Assembly (NCBI GenBank): GCA_903904335.1
Contig: CAIVCF010000236.1
Location: 1-49,924, forward strand
Length of the DNA: 49,924 nucleotides
Reading direction: 5' to 3'
Source of the DNA: an uncultured Chitinophagaceae bacterium
GTDB lineage: Bacteria > Bacteroidota > Bacteroidia > Chitinophagales > Chitinophagaceae
In this document: in pieces, positions 25,042 to 33,341 of the stretch
How the letters are laid out: each line of letters opens with the position of its first letter
Numbering within the stretch: position 1 is the first letter of the stretch
Notes under the pieces: model-generated
What the model was told of the DNA's origin: nothing
The model's database searches: none
The model's input: only the letters and a program-made list of their open reading frames with translations
Position numbers and translations under genes: made by a program

Positions 25042-25788
25042 ATGAAAAAAGCCTTTGCTCTGTTAAGTATCACATTGATTTCTTTCATCAATCCACCGGG
25101 AAAGATCACGATATGGATGATCGGGGACAGCACTATGTCAATCAAAGAAACCAAAGCCTATCCTGAAACAGGTTGGGGCATGCCCTTTGTTTATTTTTTT
25201 GATTCTTCTGTAACCATTGAAAACAGGGCAAAGAATGGCAGAAGCACCAAAACTTTTATTGAAGAAAAATTATGGCAGCCCGTTAACGATAATATGAAAG
25301 AAGGTGATTATCTTTTTATTCAATTCGGTCACAACGATGAAGTGAAAGAAAAAGTTGACAGATATTCTTCACCTGAGGATTTTAAAAAGTATTTGGAATT
25401 TTATGTTTCCAATGCAAAGAATAAAAAAGTAATCCCCGTTTTAATAACACCTGTTTCAAGAAGAAATTTCGACAATGAAGGAAATATCAAAGAAACACAT
25501 TTAATGTATTCAGACGTTGTTCGCACAGTAGCAAAAGAACAAAATACCATCTTGATTGATCTTGATGAAAAAAGCAGAGCCTTATTGCAGAAATTCGGAG
25601 ATCAAAATTCAAAATTATTATTCATGCAATTAGATTCTCTGGAACACCCGAATTATCCGACAGGTAGAAAAGACAATACCCATTTTAATGAATTAGGTGC
25701 ACGTAAAATCGCAGAATTGGTATTGGAAGAGATCAGAGCACGAATACCTGATCTAGCTAATAGAATTGTTGTTCGTTCAGTAAAATAA
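25042..25788 (+). CDS. Rhamnogalacturonan acetylesterase (SGNH, CE12 type)
   Basis: A 248-residue exported esterase removing acetyl groups from rhamnogalacturonan. SGNH blocks: IWMIGDSTMS (catalytic Ser), ENRAKNGRSTKTF (Gly), IQFGHNDEV (Asn) and DNTHFNELGA with the Asp-x-x-His pair. The start has a short hydrophobic leader (KKAFALLSITLISFI). The family call to CE12 follows from GDSTM...GW, GHND and DNTHF and from its position next to pectin esterases. It is 5 nt before the CE8 gene, so a shared operon is likely. Confidence 0.88.
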   Translation: MKKAFALLSITLISFINPPGKITIWMIGDSTMSIKETKAYPETGWGMPFVYFFDSSVTIENRAKNGRSTKTFIEEKLWQPVNDNMKEGDYLFIQFGHNDEVKEKVDRYSSPEDFKKYLEFYVSNAKNKKVIPVLITPVSRRNFDNEGNIKETHLMYSDVVRTVAKEQNTILIDLDEKSRALLQKFGDQNSKLLFMQLDSLEHPNYPTGRKDNTHFNELGARKIAELVLEEIRARIPDLANRIVVRSVK

Positions 25789-25793
25789 ACTTC

Positions 25794-26735
25794 ATGAGAA
25801 AAATATTTTTTTTCCTTTCAATTATTTTTTCTCTTCATGTTTCTGCTCAACAGAAAATGATTGTTGCACAGGACGGTACAGGGGATTATAAAAACGTTCA
25901 GGAAGCTTTGAATGCAGTACCTGCGGGGAATACAAACCCTGTAACCATTTTTGTAAAGAAAGGATTTTATAAAGAAAGGGTGATTGTTGATGCAGGAAAA
26001 AATTTCATTAATCTTATTGGCGAGGATAAAGAAAATACGATCATCAGTTTTAATAATCATACAGGTACAAAATTACCAAACGGTGATACCGTGAACACAT
26101 ATACTTCTGCTTCTTTCTTTGTTTATGCAGATGATTTTCATGCAGAGAATATCAGTTTCGAAAACAACGCAGGTTTTAACGCAGGACAAGCAGTGGCTGT
26201 TCGCATAGAAGGAACCAGAGCTTCATTTTTTAACTGTAAGATCACAGGCTTTCAGGATGTATTATTTTTAAGCGGTGCCGGTGTAAAACATTTTTTTAAA
26301 GATTGTTATATTGAAGGAACAACTGATTTTATTTTTGGGGCAGCAACTGCTGTGTTTCAAAATTGTCATATACACAGTAAAAAGAATTCGCACGTTACTG
26401 CAGCATCTACTCCCGGCAATATCCCTTATGGCTTTGTTTTTTTTGATTGCAAACTCACTGCCGATAGTACGGTTGATAAAGTTTCACTCGGTCGCCCATG
26501 GAGGCCCAATGCAAGTGTAACATATATCAATTGCCGGATGGGTAAACATATTATTCCTGATGGTTGGAATAATTGGAAGAATCCTGCAAATGAAACCACA
26601 GCAAGGTTTGCAGAGTATCACAGTGTCGGCCCGGGTGCAAACACTGCGGCAAGAGTTCAATGGAGCAAACAGTTGACAGATGATGAAGTAAAGAAATATA
26701 CATTCGAAAATATTTTAGGTAAGTGGAAACCATAA
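25794..26735 (+). CDS. Pectin methylesterase (CE8)
   Basis: A 313-residue pectinesterase with a signal peptide (MRKIFFFLSIIFSLHVSAQ). Demethylates homogalacturonan before hydrolase or lyase attack. The right-handed beta-helix signatures are VAQDGTGDYKNVQEALNAVP at the N-terminus, GFQDVLFLSGAG (first catalytic Asp), IEGTTDFIFGAATAVF (second Asp), and LGRPWRP (Arg). QDVL replaces the usual QDTL, a mild change. Tightly spaced after CE12 and 25 nt before GH43. Confidence 0.93.
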   Translation: MRKIFFFLSIIFSLHVSAQQKMIVAQDGTGDYKNVQEALNAVPAGNTNPVTIFVKKGFYKERVIVDAGKNFINLIGEDKENTIISFNNHTGTKLPNGDTVNTYTSASFFVYADDFHAENISFENNAGFNAGQAVAVRIEGTRASFFNCKITGFQDVLFLSGAGVKHFFKDCYIEGTTDFIFGAATAVFQNCHIHSKKNSHVTAASTPGNIPYGFVFFDCKLTADSTVDKVSLGRPWRPNASVTYINCRMGKHIIPDGWNNWKNPANETTARFAEYHSVGPGANTAARVQWSKQLTDDEVKKYTFENILGKWKP

Positions 26736-26749
26736 TTTTGAATCCAACA

Positions 26750-26793
26750 ATACTGCTGCTATGAAACTTCTGTTGCGTCGCACACTTGTGCAA
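26750..26793 (-). repeat. Dispersed repeat, family A copy, over the GH43 start
   Basis: ATACTGCTGCTAT, then GTTGCGTCGCACACTTGT (26772-26789), then GCA. The same words in the same order are found at 45123-45167. This copy includes the first-choice start codon of the GH43 gene at 26761. Confidence 0.7.
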
Positions 26794-28416
26794 TTTGTTT
26801 TTCAAGCAACAATGTTTGGTTTTTTTATTTTCATCTTTCATACATCTATTGCACAAAAAAATATTTCCAAAGTTTGGGTAGCTGATAATGGTGACGGCAC
26901 TTATAACAATCCGATCATTCATGCTGATTATTCAGATCCTGATGCTATACGTGTTGATAATGATTATTATATGGTCGCATCAAGCTTCGATGCAGTTCCC
27001 GGCTTGCCGATTCTTCATTCCAAAGATTTAGTGAATTGGGCGATCATCGGTCATGCACTAAAACGTCAACCTCCTTTTGAACATTTTTCTCAAACACAAC
27101 ATGGCAATGGTGTTTGGGCCCCATGCATCCGCTATCACAATAATTTGTTTTATATTTTTTATCCCGATCCTGATTTTGGTATTTATGTGACCACCGCAAA
27201 AACAATAACAGGGGAATGGTCCGATCCCATTTTAGTAGAATCAGGAAAAGGATTAATTGACCCTTGCCCTTTATGGGATGATGATGGTAAAATATATCTC
27301 ATACATGCATTTGCAGGAAGCAGAGCAGGAATAAAAAATATTTTAGTCATCAAGCAAATGAACAGTGAAGCAACAAAAACAATTGATGCGGGCAGATTAG
27401 TGTATGATGCACATGGCATCGAAGCAACTGTTGAAGGGCCAAAATTGTACAAGCGAAATAATTATTATTACATTTTTGCACCTGCAGGAGGCGTTTCAAC
27501 AGGATGGCAAATTGTATTGCGTTCTAAAAACATTTACGGTCCTTACGAAAGAAAAGTGGTCTTGCATCAGGGATCAACAAATATCAATGGCCCGCATCAG
27601 GGTGCATGGGTTACCACACAAAAAGGAGAAGATTGGTTTTTGCATTTTCAGGATAAAGGCGCTTATGGGAGAGTTGTTCATTTGCAACCCATGACATGGA
27701 AAAATAATTGGCCTGCACTTGGAATAAATATTGATAAAGATGGAATTGGTGAACCTGTTACGCATTTTAAAAAACCAAATGTTGGTGCTGTCTTTGAAAG
27801 AAAAACACCCCAGGATTCTGATGAATTTGATCAACCTGAATTAGGATTGCAATGGCAATGGCAGGCCAACCCGCAACAAAATTGGGCTTATTTGTATCAG
27901 GGTGCATTAAGAATTTTTTCTCAGCAGATTGCTGATACGGTAAAGAATTATTGGTCCGTTCCGAATGTATTATTACAAAAATTTCCTGCTGAAGAATTTA
28001 CAGCAACTACTAAAATAATATTTCACCCTGATCTTAATAATGAGAACATAGGATTCATTGTAATGGGAACAGATTATGCGTATATCTCATTGACCAAAAA
28101 ACAGGATGGGGTTTATGTAACGTATGCTGTTTGTAAAAATGCAGATAAAGGGTATCCTGAACAGGAAAGAGTGATAACTAAATTAAACACTGATTCCGTT
28201 TTCTTTTCTGTTGAAGTAAATAAGGGTGCAATATGTAATTTCAGTTATAGCGAGGATAATAAAAATTATATTTCTGTCGGTGAATCTTTCACCGCAAAGC
28301 CCGGCAGATGGATCGGAACTAAATTGGGTTATTTCTGTTCGCGTAAAGACAAAACGAACGACTCAGGTTTCGCTGATATTGATTGGATAAGAATAGCCGC
28401 AACAAAAAATAAATGA
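26761..28416 (+). CDS. Glycoside hydrolase family 43 protein
   Basis: A 551-residue exported GH43 enzyme (beta-xylosidase or alpha-L-arabinofuranosidase class), likely trimming arabinan or xylose side chains of pectin. The five-bladed propeller carries the base in HADYSDPDAIRVDNDYYMVA, the pKa-modulating Asp in DPCPLWDDDGKIYLIHA, and the acid in GIEATVEGPKLYKRNNYYYIFAP. The C-terminal about 200 residues (FERKTPQDSDEFDQPELGLQWQW onward) form the beta-sandwich (GH43 C2-like) domain. The N-terminal codons lie inside a dispersed repeat. A second ATG at 26815 (MFGFFIFIFHTSIAQ) is the alternative start. The 26761 start gives a positively charged signal peptide n-region, so it is kept. Confidence 0.9.
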   Translation: MKLLLRRTLVQFVFQATMFGFFIFIFHTSIAQKNISKVWVADNGDGTYNNPIIHADYSDPDAIRVDNDYYMVASSFDAVPGLPILHSKDLVNWAIIGHALKRQPPFEHFSQTQHGNGVWAPCIRYHNNLFYIFYPDPDFGIYVTTAKTITGEWSDPILVESGKGLIDPCPLWDDDGKIYLIHAFAGSRAGIKNILVIKQMNSEATKTIDAGRLVYDAHGIEATVEGPKLYKRNNYYYIFAPAGGVSTGWQIVLRSKNIYGPYERKVVLHQGSTNINGPHQGAWVTTQKGEDWFLHFQDKGAYGRVVHLQPMTWKNNWPALGINIDKDGIGEPVTHFKKPNVGAVFERKTPQDSDEFDQPELGLQWQWQANPQQNWAYLYQGALRIFSQQIADTVKNYWSVPNVLLQKFPAEEFTATTKIIFHPDLNNENIGFIVMGTDYAYISLTKKQDGVYVTYAVCKNADKGYPEQERVITKLNTDSVFFSVEVNKGAICNFSYSEDNKNYISVGESFTAKPGRWIGTKLGYFCSRKDKTNDSGFADIDWIRIAATKNK

Positions 28417-28440
28417 TTCACCAATGTAAAGAATGTGTGA

Positions 28441-29475
28441 TCACTTTTTCTTGAGAGAAGAATCACGTACAATTATTTCCGGTGGCAGAACAATATGCTC
28501 AAAGTCAGTAACCGAACGCTTACTTTCAATCATATTTATTAAAAGATCTGTGGCAACTCTGCCCATTTCAAAGGCCGGTTGTTTTACAACAGAAAGTGAC
28601 GGTGATAATAATTCTGTGATATCAAGATTGCTGAAACCAATTACCGCAATCTTCTCTGGTATTGCTATTTTCTTTTTCTTGCAATAACGCATGAAATGGG
28701 TGGTCAATTTATCACCTGAAGTGAATACGGCATCTGGTTTAACTTTCAGTTTCATCAACTCATCCATTGCTTTTTCCACTTCCTGATACAATAATCCGCC
28801 ATGTGCACAGTGTTTTAAATAATCTTCATGTAATGGAATATTGTGATCTGCCAATGCTTTTTTAAACCCATTTAATCTTTCTTTAGAAATAGACAAATAT
28901 TCAATGCTGGAAAGGATCGCAATCTTTTTATAACCGCTTTTTATCAGGTGTGTTGTGGCATCATAAGCTCCCATAAAATTATCAATGATCACTTTATGGG
29001 TATCCAATGAATCAATTACCCTGTCAAAACAAACAATCGGGAAACCCTTTTTATACAAATCACTGATATGAAAGAAATCACTGGTTTCCGTTGACACAGA
29101 AATAAGACATCCGTCAACTGATCTGGAAGAAAGGAACTGCATATTGGCAACCTCTCTTTCATAGCTTTCCAATGTTTGAGTGATGATTACATTATATCCG
29201 CGTTGATTGGCAACAGACTCTATACCGTTGATAGCTTGAGAAAAAAAGCTATTTGCAATTTCTGATATTATAATGCCTATAGAACGGGTACGTTTTTCTT
29301 TTAAGCCGAGTGCGCTGGGATTGGGTCTGTAATTTAATTCTTTGGCATATTTGAGAACAAGCTGTTTTGTTTCTTCGCTTATTTCATAACTGTCCCTTAA
29401 AGCACGGCTGACAGTAGAAGTGGAGAGTCCTAAGGCTTTTGCAATGTCTTTTATGGTTACAGCTTCAAACTTCAT
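28441..29475 (-). CDS. LacI family transcriptional regulator
   Basis: A 344-residue DNA-binding regulator. The N-terminal HTH with hinge helix is complete: VTIKDIAKALGLSTSTVSRALRD (residues 6-28) and LNYRPNPSALGL (47-58). A periplasmic-binding-protein-like sensor domain follows (SIGIIISEIANSFFSQAINGIE, GCLISVSTE, FPIVCFDRV, AVIGFSNLDITELLSPSLSVVKQP). It is convergent with GH43 (24-nt gap) and divergent from GH28. A candidate operator at 29606-29624 lies in the divergent space and identical or near-identical sites precede susC and the truncated ORF. It is the only regulator in the locus, so it probably responds to a uronate intermediate. Confidence 0.93.
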   Translation of the reverse strand: MKFEAVTIKDIAKALGLSTSTVSRALRDSYEISEETKQLVLKYAKELNYRPNPSALGLKEKRTRSIGIIISEIANSFFSQAINGIESVANQRGYNVIITQTLESYEREVANMQFLSSRSVDGCLISVSTETSDFFHISDLYKKGFPIVCFDRVIDSLDTHKVIIDNFMGAYDATTHLIKSGYKKIAILSSIEYLSISKERLNGFKKALADHNIPLHEDYLKHCAHGGLLYQEVEKAMDELMKLKVKPDAVFTSGDKLTTHFMRYCKKKKIAIPEKIAVIGFSNLDITELLSPSLSVVKQPAFEMGRVATDLLINMIESKRSVTDFEHIVLPPEIIVRDSSLKKK

Positions 29476-29605
29476 GTATTATGCTTTAAACAAGAATATT
29501 CAGGTTGCATTAACCACTTAAAGTTTATCGAATCTAAGCTTTTTAATACAAACGATAAAATAATGCGATTATAGTAAATCTCGGATAAAAAATAACGGCA
29601 AAAAA

Positions 29606-29624
29606 TCGGGAACGATTGCGTAAA
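29606..29624 (+). promoter_or_regulatory. LacI-type operator before the GH28 gene
   Basis: A 19-bp sequence identical to 19738-19756 (TCGGGAACGATTGCGTAAA). It ends 79 nt before the GH28 ATG and 50 nt before a perfect -7 element (29674-29681). Confidence 0.65.
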
Positions 29625-29673
29625 TAAAGCAGGATTTTAAAAGAAATTATCACCTATCTCTGCAATCTCGTTA

Positions 29674-29681
29674 TAAATTTG
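29674..29681 (+). promoter_or_regulatory. -7 element for the GH28 operon
   Basis: TAAATTTG matches TAnnTTTG exactly, 22 nt before the start codon. No -33 TTTG at 19-21 nt, consistent with a promoter that needs an activator or is weak. Confidence 0.5.
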
Positions 29682-29703
29682 AGTGCCATTGTAATCCATT
29701 AAT

Positions 29704-31347
29704 ATGAAACGATTCAGCCATTCATTTTCAGCCTTTTTCTGCTGCATTTTTTTTGCGCAAATTTCCATTGCACAAACATTGCCTGTAATTCATTCCCCCG
29801 TATTTAAGAAAGACACTTTTAATATAAAAAAATTTACTGCGATCGCAGATGGAATAACCCTAAATACAATTTCCATTAATAATGCGATCACAGCCTGTAA
29901 TAAGAACGGAGGCGGTGTTGTATTAATCCCGGGCGGGATATGGCTGACAGGGCCGATCGTTTTAAAAAGCAATGTGAACCTGCATGTTGATCGTGATGCC
30001 GTTCTTCAATTTACTCCCGATTTTGATCAATATCCTTTAGTAAAAGGGAATTGGGAAGGATTGCCTGCTTACAGAAATCAATCGCCTCTTTCAGCCGATC
30101 ATGCAGAAAATATTGCAATAACAGGTTCGGGAATCATTGATGGGTTCGGAGATGTATGGCGAGCCGTAAAAAAAGACAAGCTGAATGAGACACAATGGAA
30201 AAATAAATTAGCAAGTGGGGGTATATTAAGTGATGATAAAAAAACCTGGTATCCTTCTCAAAAATCTTTTATTGGTTCTTCTATGAAAGAACCCGGTGTT
30301 ATTAAACCCGGCATGACTGTAAAAGATGTTGAAGCGTATAAAGATTTTCTTCGCCCCAATTTATTAGTGTTTTCGAATTGTAAAAAAGTTTTGTTGGAAG
30401 GCGTTACATTTCAAAACTCACCTGCTTGGTGTTTGCATCCTTTGATGTGCGAAGACCTGACTGTTAAAAACATTTATGCAAAAAACCCCTGGTATGCACA
30501 AAACGGCGATGGCATTGATGTTGAAAGTTGTAAAAATGTTTTAATTGAGAACAGCACATTTGATGTGGGTGATGATGGTATATGCATCAAAAGCGGCCGC
30601 GATGAAGAAGGCAGAAAAAGAGGAATGCCTACAGAAAATGCGATCATCAGAAATTGTATCGTGTACCATGCGCATGGCGGATTTGTGATCGGGAGTGAAA
30701 TGAGCGGTGGTGCTAAAAATATTTTTGTTTCTGATTGCAGTTTTATCGGAACAGATGTTGGATTACGTTTCAAAACAACAAGAGGTCGTGGTGGTGTAGT
30801 AGAAAAAATATATGTGAACAATATTGTGATGAAAGATATTGTTGGTGAAGCTATTTTGTTTGATATGTATTATATGGCAAAAGACCCTGTGCCATTGGCA
30901 GGTGAAAACAGAGAAACACCCAAAGTAGAGGTATTACCTGTTACAGACGCAACGCCGCAATTCAGGGATTTTCATGTGAAAAATATTGTTTGTTATGGAG
31001 CAGCGAAAGCGATCTTTATCCGCGGGCTTCCGGAAATGAATATCAAAAACATTGAATTGGAGAATTTGGTGATTCAGGCGAGAAAAGGAGTAGAGTGTGA
31101 GGAAGCAACGAATATCTCTATCAAAAATTTGCGACTGGTTACAGTAGAAACAAATCCATTGATCAATATTTTGAACAGTAATAACATTTTGTTTGATACA
31201 CTTTTATTTGACAATGCAAAGGTTTTAGTGAATGTTTCAGGAGACAGAAACAGTAAAATAAGATTCTTGCAAACAGATGTATCAAAAGCGAAAGTTAGAA
31301 TAACGAAAACCGAGAACATTAGTGATTCAGTTATTGATTTGAAATGA
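29704..31347 (+). CDS. Polygalacturonase-like glycoside hydrolase family 28
   Basis: A 547-residue exported GH28 beta-helix enzyme hydrolysing galacturonan or rhamnogalacturonan. Signal peptide MKRFSHSFSAFFCCIFFAQISIAQ. Catalytic elements: the Asp in NGDGIDVESC (about residue 267), the Asp pair in VGDDGICIKSG (about 287-289), HGGFVIGSEMSGG (about 324) and RFKTTRGRGG (about 356). The wide N-terminal insert (about 155-215, with KSFIGSSMKEPGVIKPGM) and a C-terminal extension are those of the exo-acting bacterial branch. First gene of the long catabolic run, controlled by the operator at 29606-29624. Confidence 0.92.
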   Translation: MKRFSHSFSAFFCCIFFAQISIAQTLPVIHSPVFKKDTFNIKKFTAIADGITLNTISINNAITACNKNGGGVVLIPGGIWLTGPIVLKSNVNLHVDRDAVLQFTPDFDQYPLVKGNWEGLPAYRNQSPLSADHAENIAITGSGIIDGFGDVWRAVKKDKLNETQWKNKLASGGILSDDKKTWYPSQKSFIGSSMKEPGVIKPGMTVKDVEAYKDFLRPNLLVFSNCKKVLLEGVTFQNSPAWCLHPLMCEDLTVKNIYAKNPWYAQNGDGIDVESCKNVLIENSTFDVGDDGICIKSGRDEEGRKRGMPTENAIIRNCIVYHAHGGFVIGSEMSGGAKNIFVSDCSFIGTDVGLRFKTTRGRGGVVEKIYVNNIVMKDIVGEAILFDMYYMAKDPVPLAGENRETPKVEVLPVTDATPQFRDFHVKNIVCYGAAKAIFIRGLPEMNIKNIELENLVIQARKGVECEEATNISIKNLRLVTVETNPLINILNSNNILFDTLLFDNAKVLVNVSGDRNSKIRFLQTDVSKAKVRITKTENISDSVIDLK

Positions 31348-31355
31348 TGATGAAG

Positions 31356-31411
31356 TATTGTTGCAGTTGAAGTGTGCGAATCATTCACTGGATGATTCGA
31401 AGGCAACAATA
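31356..31411. repeat. Nested inverted repeat between GH28 and GH105
   Basis: Outer arms TATTGTTGC (31356-31364) and GCAACAATA (31403-31411) and inner arms CGAATCAT (31377-31384) and ATGATTCG (31392-31399) are both perfect. The left portion (GTTGCAGTTGAAGTGTGCGA) is a divergent family A repeat. Confidence 0.7.
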
Positions 31412-31442
31412 GTTGATTGATGACCTAAAGCTGAAATAATAA

Positions 31443-33341
31443 ATGAAAAAGAATCTTTCCTTAATATTTTTATTGATTGCAATAAATGCAATGTGTCAAA
31501 CATACAGTGAACGCATGTCCGCCACTGTTATGACGATTTGGAAAGACTCTTTAAGTATAGATGGAAAGCCGGCTAAATGGACATACGATCAGGGAGTGAT
31601 ATTAAAGGGCATGGAAGGATTATGGTATGCAACCGGTGACGGAAAGTATTTCAATTATATTCAGAAGTGTATGGATTTTTTTGTGAATGATAAAGGAGAG
31701 ATACGCGGATACAAACAAGATGAATTCAATATTGATAATGTTTTGTGCGGAAGAAATTTGTTGACTTTATATGCAGTTACCGGAAAAGAAAAGTATTATA
31801 AAGCTGCTTCAACACTTAGGGAGCAATTAAAAAGTCAACCGCGAACAAATGAAGGCGGTTTTTGGCATAAGAAAAGATATCCTTATCAAATGTGGTTAGA
31901 TGGTTTATATATGGGTGAACCGTTTTATGCCGAGTTTGCAAAAACATTTCATGAAGATGCGGCATTTGATGATATCGCCAATCAATTCATTTGGATGGAA
32001 CAACATGCACGGGACCCAAAAACGGGATTACTCTATCATGCATGGGATGAAAGCAAAGAACAAAAATGGGCAAATAAACAAACCGGTTGCTCTCCCAATT
32101 TCTGGGCAAGAGCAATGGGTTGGTATGGTATCGCTTTAGTTGATGTATTGCAACAATTTCCGCAAGAGCATCCTAAAAGAAAATTGCTGATCGAAATTTT
32201 ACAACGTTATATCACAGCAGTCGAAAAAGTGCAGGATGCATCAACAGGATTATGGTGGGATATATTAGATAAGCCCGGTCAACCAAAAAATTATTTTGAA
32301 TCATCTGCAAGCTGCATGTTTGTTTACACAATCGCGAAAGCTGTAAGATCGAATCTTATCAATTCTTCAAATATTTCATTTGCAAAAAAAGGCTATGAAG
32401 GGATCATCAAACAATTTATTAAAACAGACGTAAACGGATTAACTGCTTTAGACGGAACTGTAAGTGTTAGCGGTTTAGGCGGCGAACCTTACCGCGATGG
32501 CAGTTATGAGTATTATATGAGTGAGAGAGTAATAACAAATGATCCCAAAGGTGTTGGCGCATTTTTATTGATGAGTAATGAAATGGAATTATTAACAACA
32601 TTGAATATCGGTAAGGGCAAAACTGTTTTATTGGATGATTATTATAATTCCGAAAGAAAAAAAGATATCACCGGCAAGGAAATGCCATTTCATTATAAAT
32701 GGGATGAAATGCCGAACAGCGGCTTCTCATATTTTGGAAATGTATTTAATAGATTCGGAGTACAAACAAAAACATTAAGTACAGTGCCTGATGCCGCCAA
32801 CTTATCGCAGGCTGATATTTTTATTATTGTGGATGCAGATAATATTGCAGATAATCCGCAACCCAATTATGTCCAGCCAAAAGATGCAGATGCGATTTAT
32901 GAATGGGTAAAAAAAGGGGGCGTACTGGTTTTGATGCATAACGATAAGGGTAATGCAGAGTTTGAGCACTTTAATACATTGACGGAAAAATTCGGGATTC
33001 ATTTTAATGAAGACAGTCGCAACAAAGTGATCGGAAATCAATTTGAAACAGGCGCATTCAATCTTACTTCATCCAATGAAATTTTCAAAACAGCCAAAAA
33101 GGTTTATCTGAAAGAAATCAGCACTTTGAAATTATCATCACCTGCAAGAGCAGTATTAACAGATAATGGCGATAATATTATTGCAGTGTCTAAAGTGGGT
33201 AAAGGAACTGTGTTTGCTGTTGGAGATCCATGGTTGTATAATGAATATGTTGATGGAAGAAAATTACCTGCTGAATATGAAAATAATAAAGCAGCGAATG
33301 ATCTGGTATTATGGCTGATCGCACAAGCAAAGAATAAATAA
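31443..33341 (+). CDS. GH105 unsaturated rhamnogalacturonyl hydrolase with extra C-terminal domain
   Basis: A 632-residue exported protein (signal peptide MKKNLSLIFLLIAINAMC). Residues about 20-385 are the GH105 (alpha/alpha)6 barrel that removes the unsaturated uronate left by lyases: WTYDQGVILKGMEGLWYATGD, FWHKKRYPYQMWLDGLYMGEPFYAEF (catalytic Asp) and CSPNFWARAMGWYGIALVD. Residues about 390-632 form a second domain (KTVLLDDYYNSERKKD, ADIFIIVDADNI, AIYEWVKKGGVLVLMHND, GKGTVFAVGDPWLYNEY) that resembles glutamine-amidotransferase-like DUF4350 folds. The family's usual length is about 370 residues, so this is a fusion. The stop overlaps the PL10 start (TAATG). Confidence 0.92.
   Translation: MKKNLSLIFLLIAINAMCQTYSERMSATVMTIWKDSLSIDGKPAKWTYDQGVILKGMEGLWYATGDGKYFNYIQKCMDFFVNDKGEIRGYKQDEFNIDNVLCGRNLLTLYAVTGKEKYYKAASTLREQLKSQPRTNEGGFWHKKRYPYQMWLDGLYMGEPFYAEFAKTFHEDAAFDDIANQFIWMEQHARDPKTGLLYHAWDESKEQKWANKQTGCSPNFWARAMGWYGIALVDVLQQFPQEHPKRKLLIEILQRYITAVEKVQDASTGLWWDILDKPGQPKNYFESSASCMFVYTIAKAVRSNLINSSNISFAKKGYEGIIKQFIKTDVNGLTALDGTVSVSGLGGEPYRDGSYEYYMSERVITNDPKGVGAFLLMSNEMELLTTLNIGKGKTVLLDDYYNSERKKDITGKEMPFHYKWDEMPNSGFSYFGNVFNRFGVQTKTLSTVPDAANLSQADIFIIVDADNIADNPQPNYVQPKDADAIYEWVKKGGVLVLMHNDKGNAEFEHFNTLTEKFGIHFNEDSRNKVIGNQFETGAFNLTSSNEIFKTAKKVYLKEISTLKLSSPARAVLTDNGDNIIAVSKVGKGTVFAVGDPWLYNEYVDGRKLPAEYENNKAANDLVLWLIAQAKNK

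Noticed and set aside
29560-29575. CAAACGAT as an extra LacI site before the lacI gene
   Set aside because: Matches only half of the operator core and shares none of the flanking sequence of the 19-bp sites.
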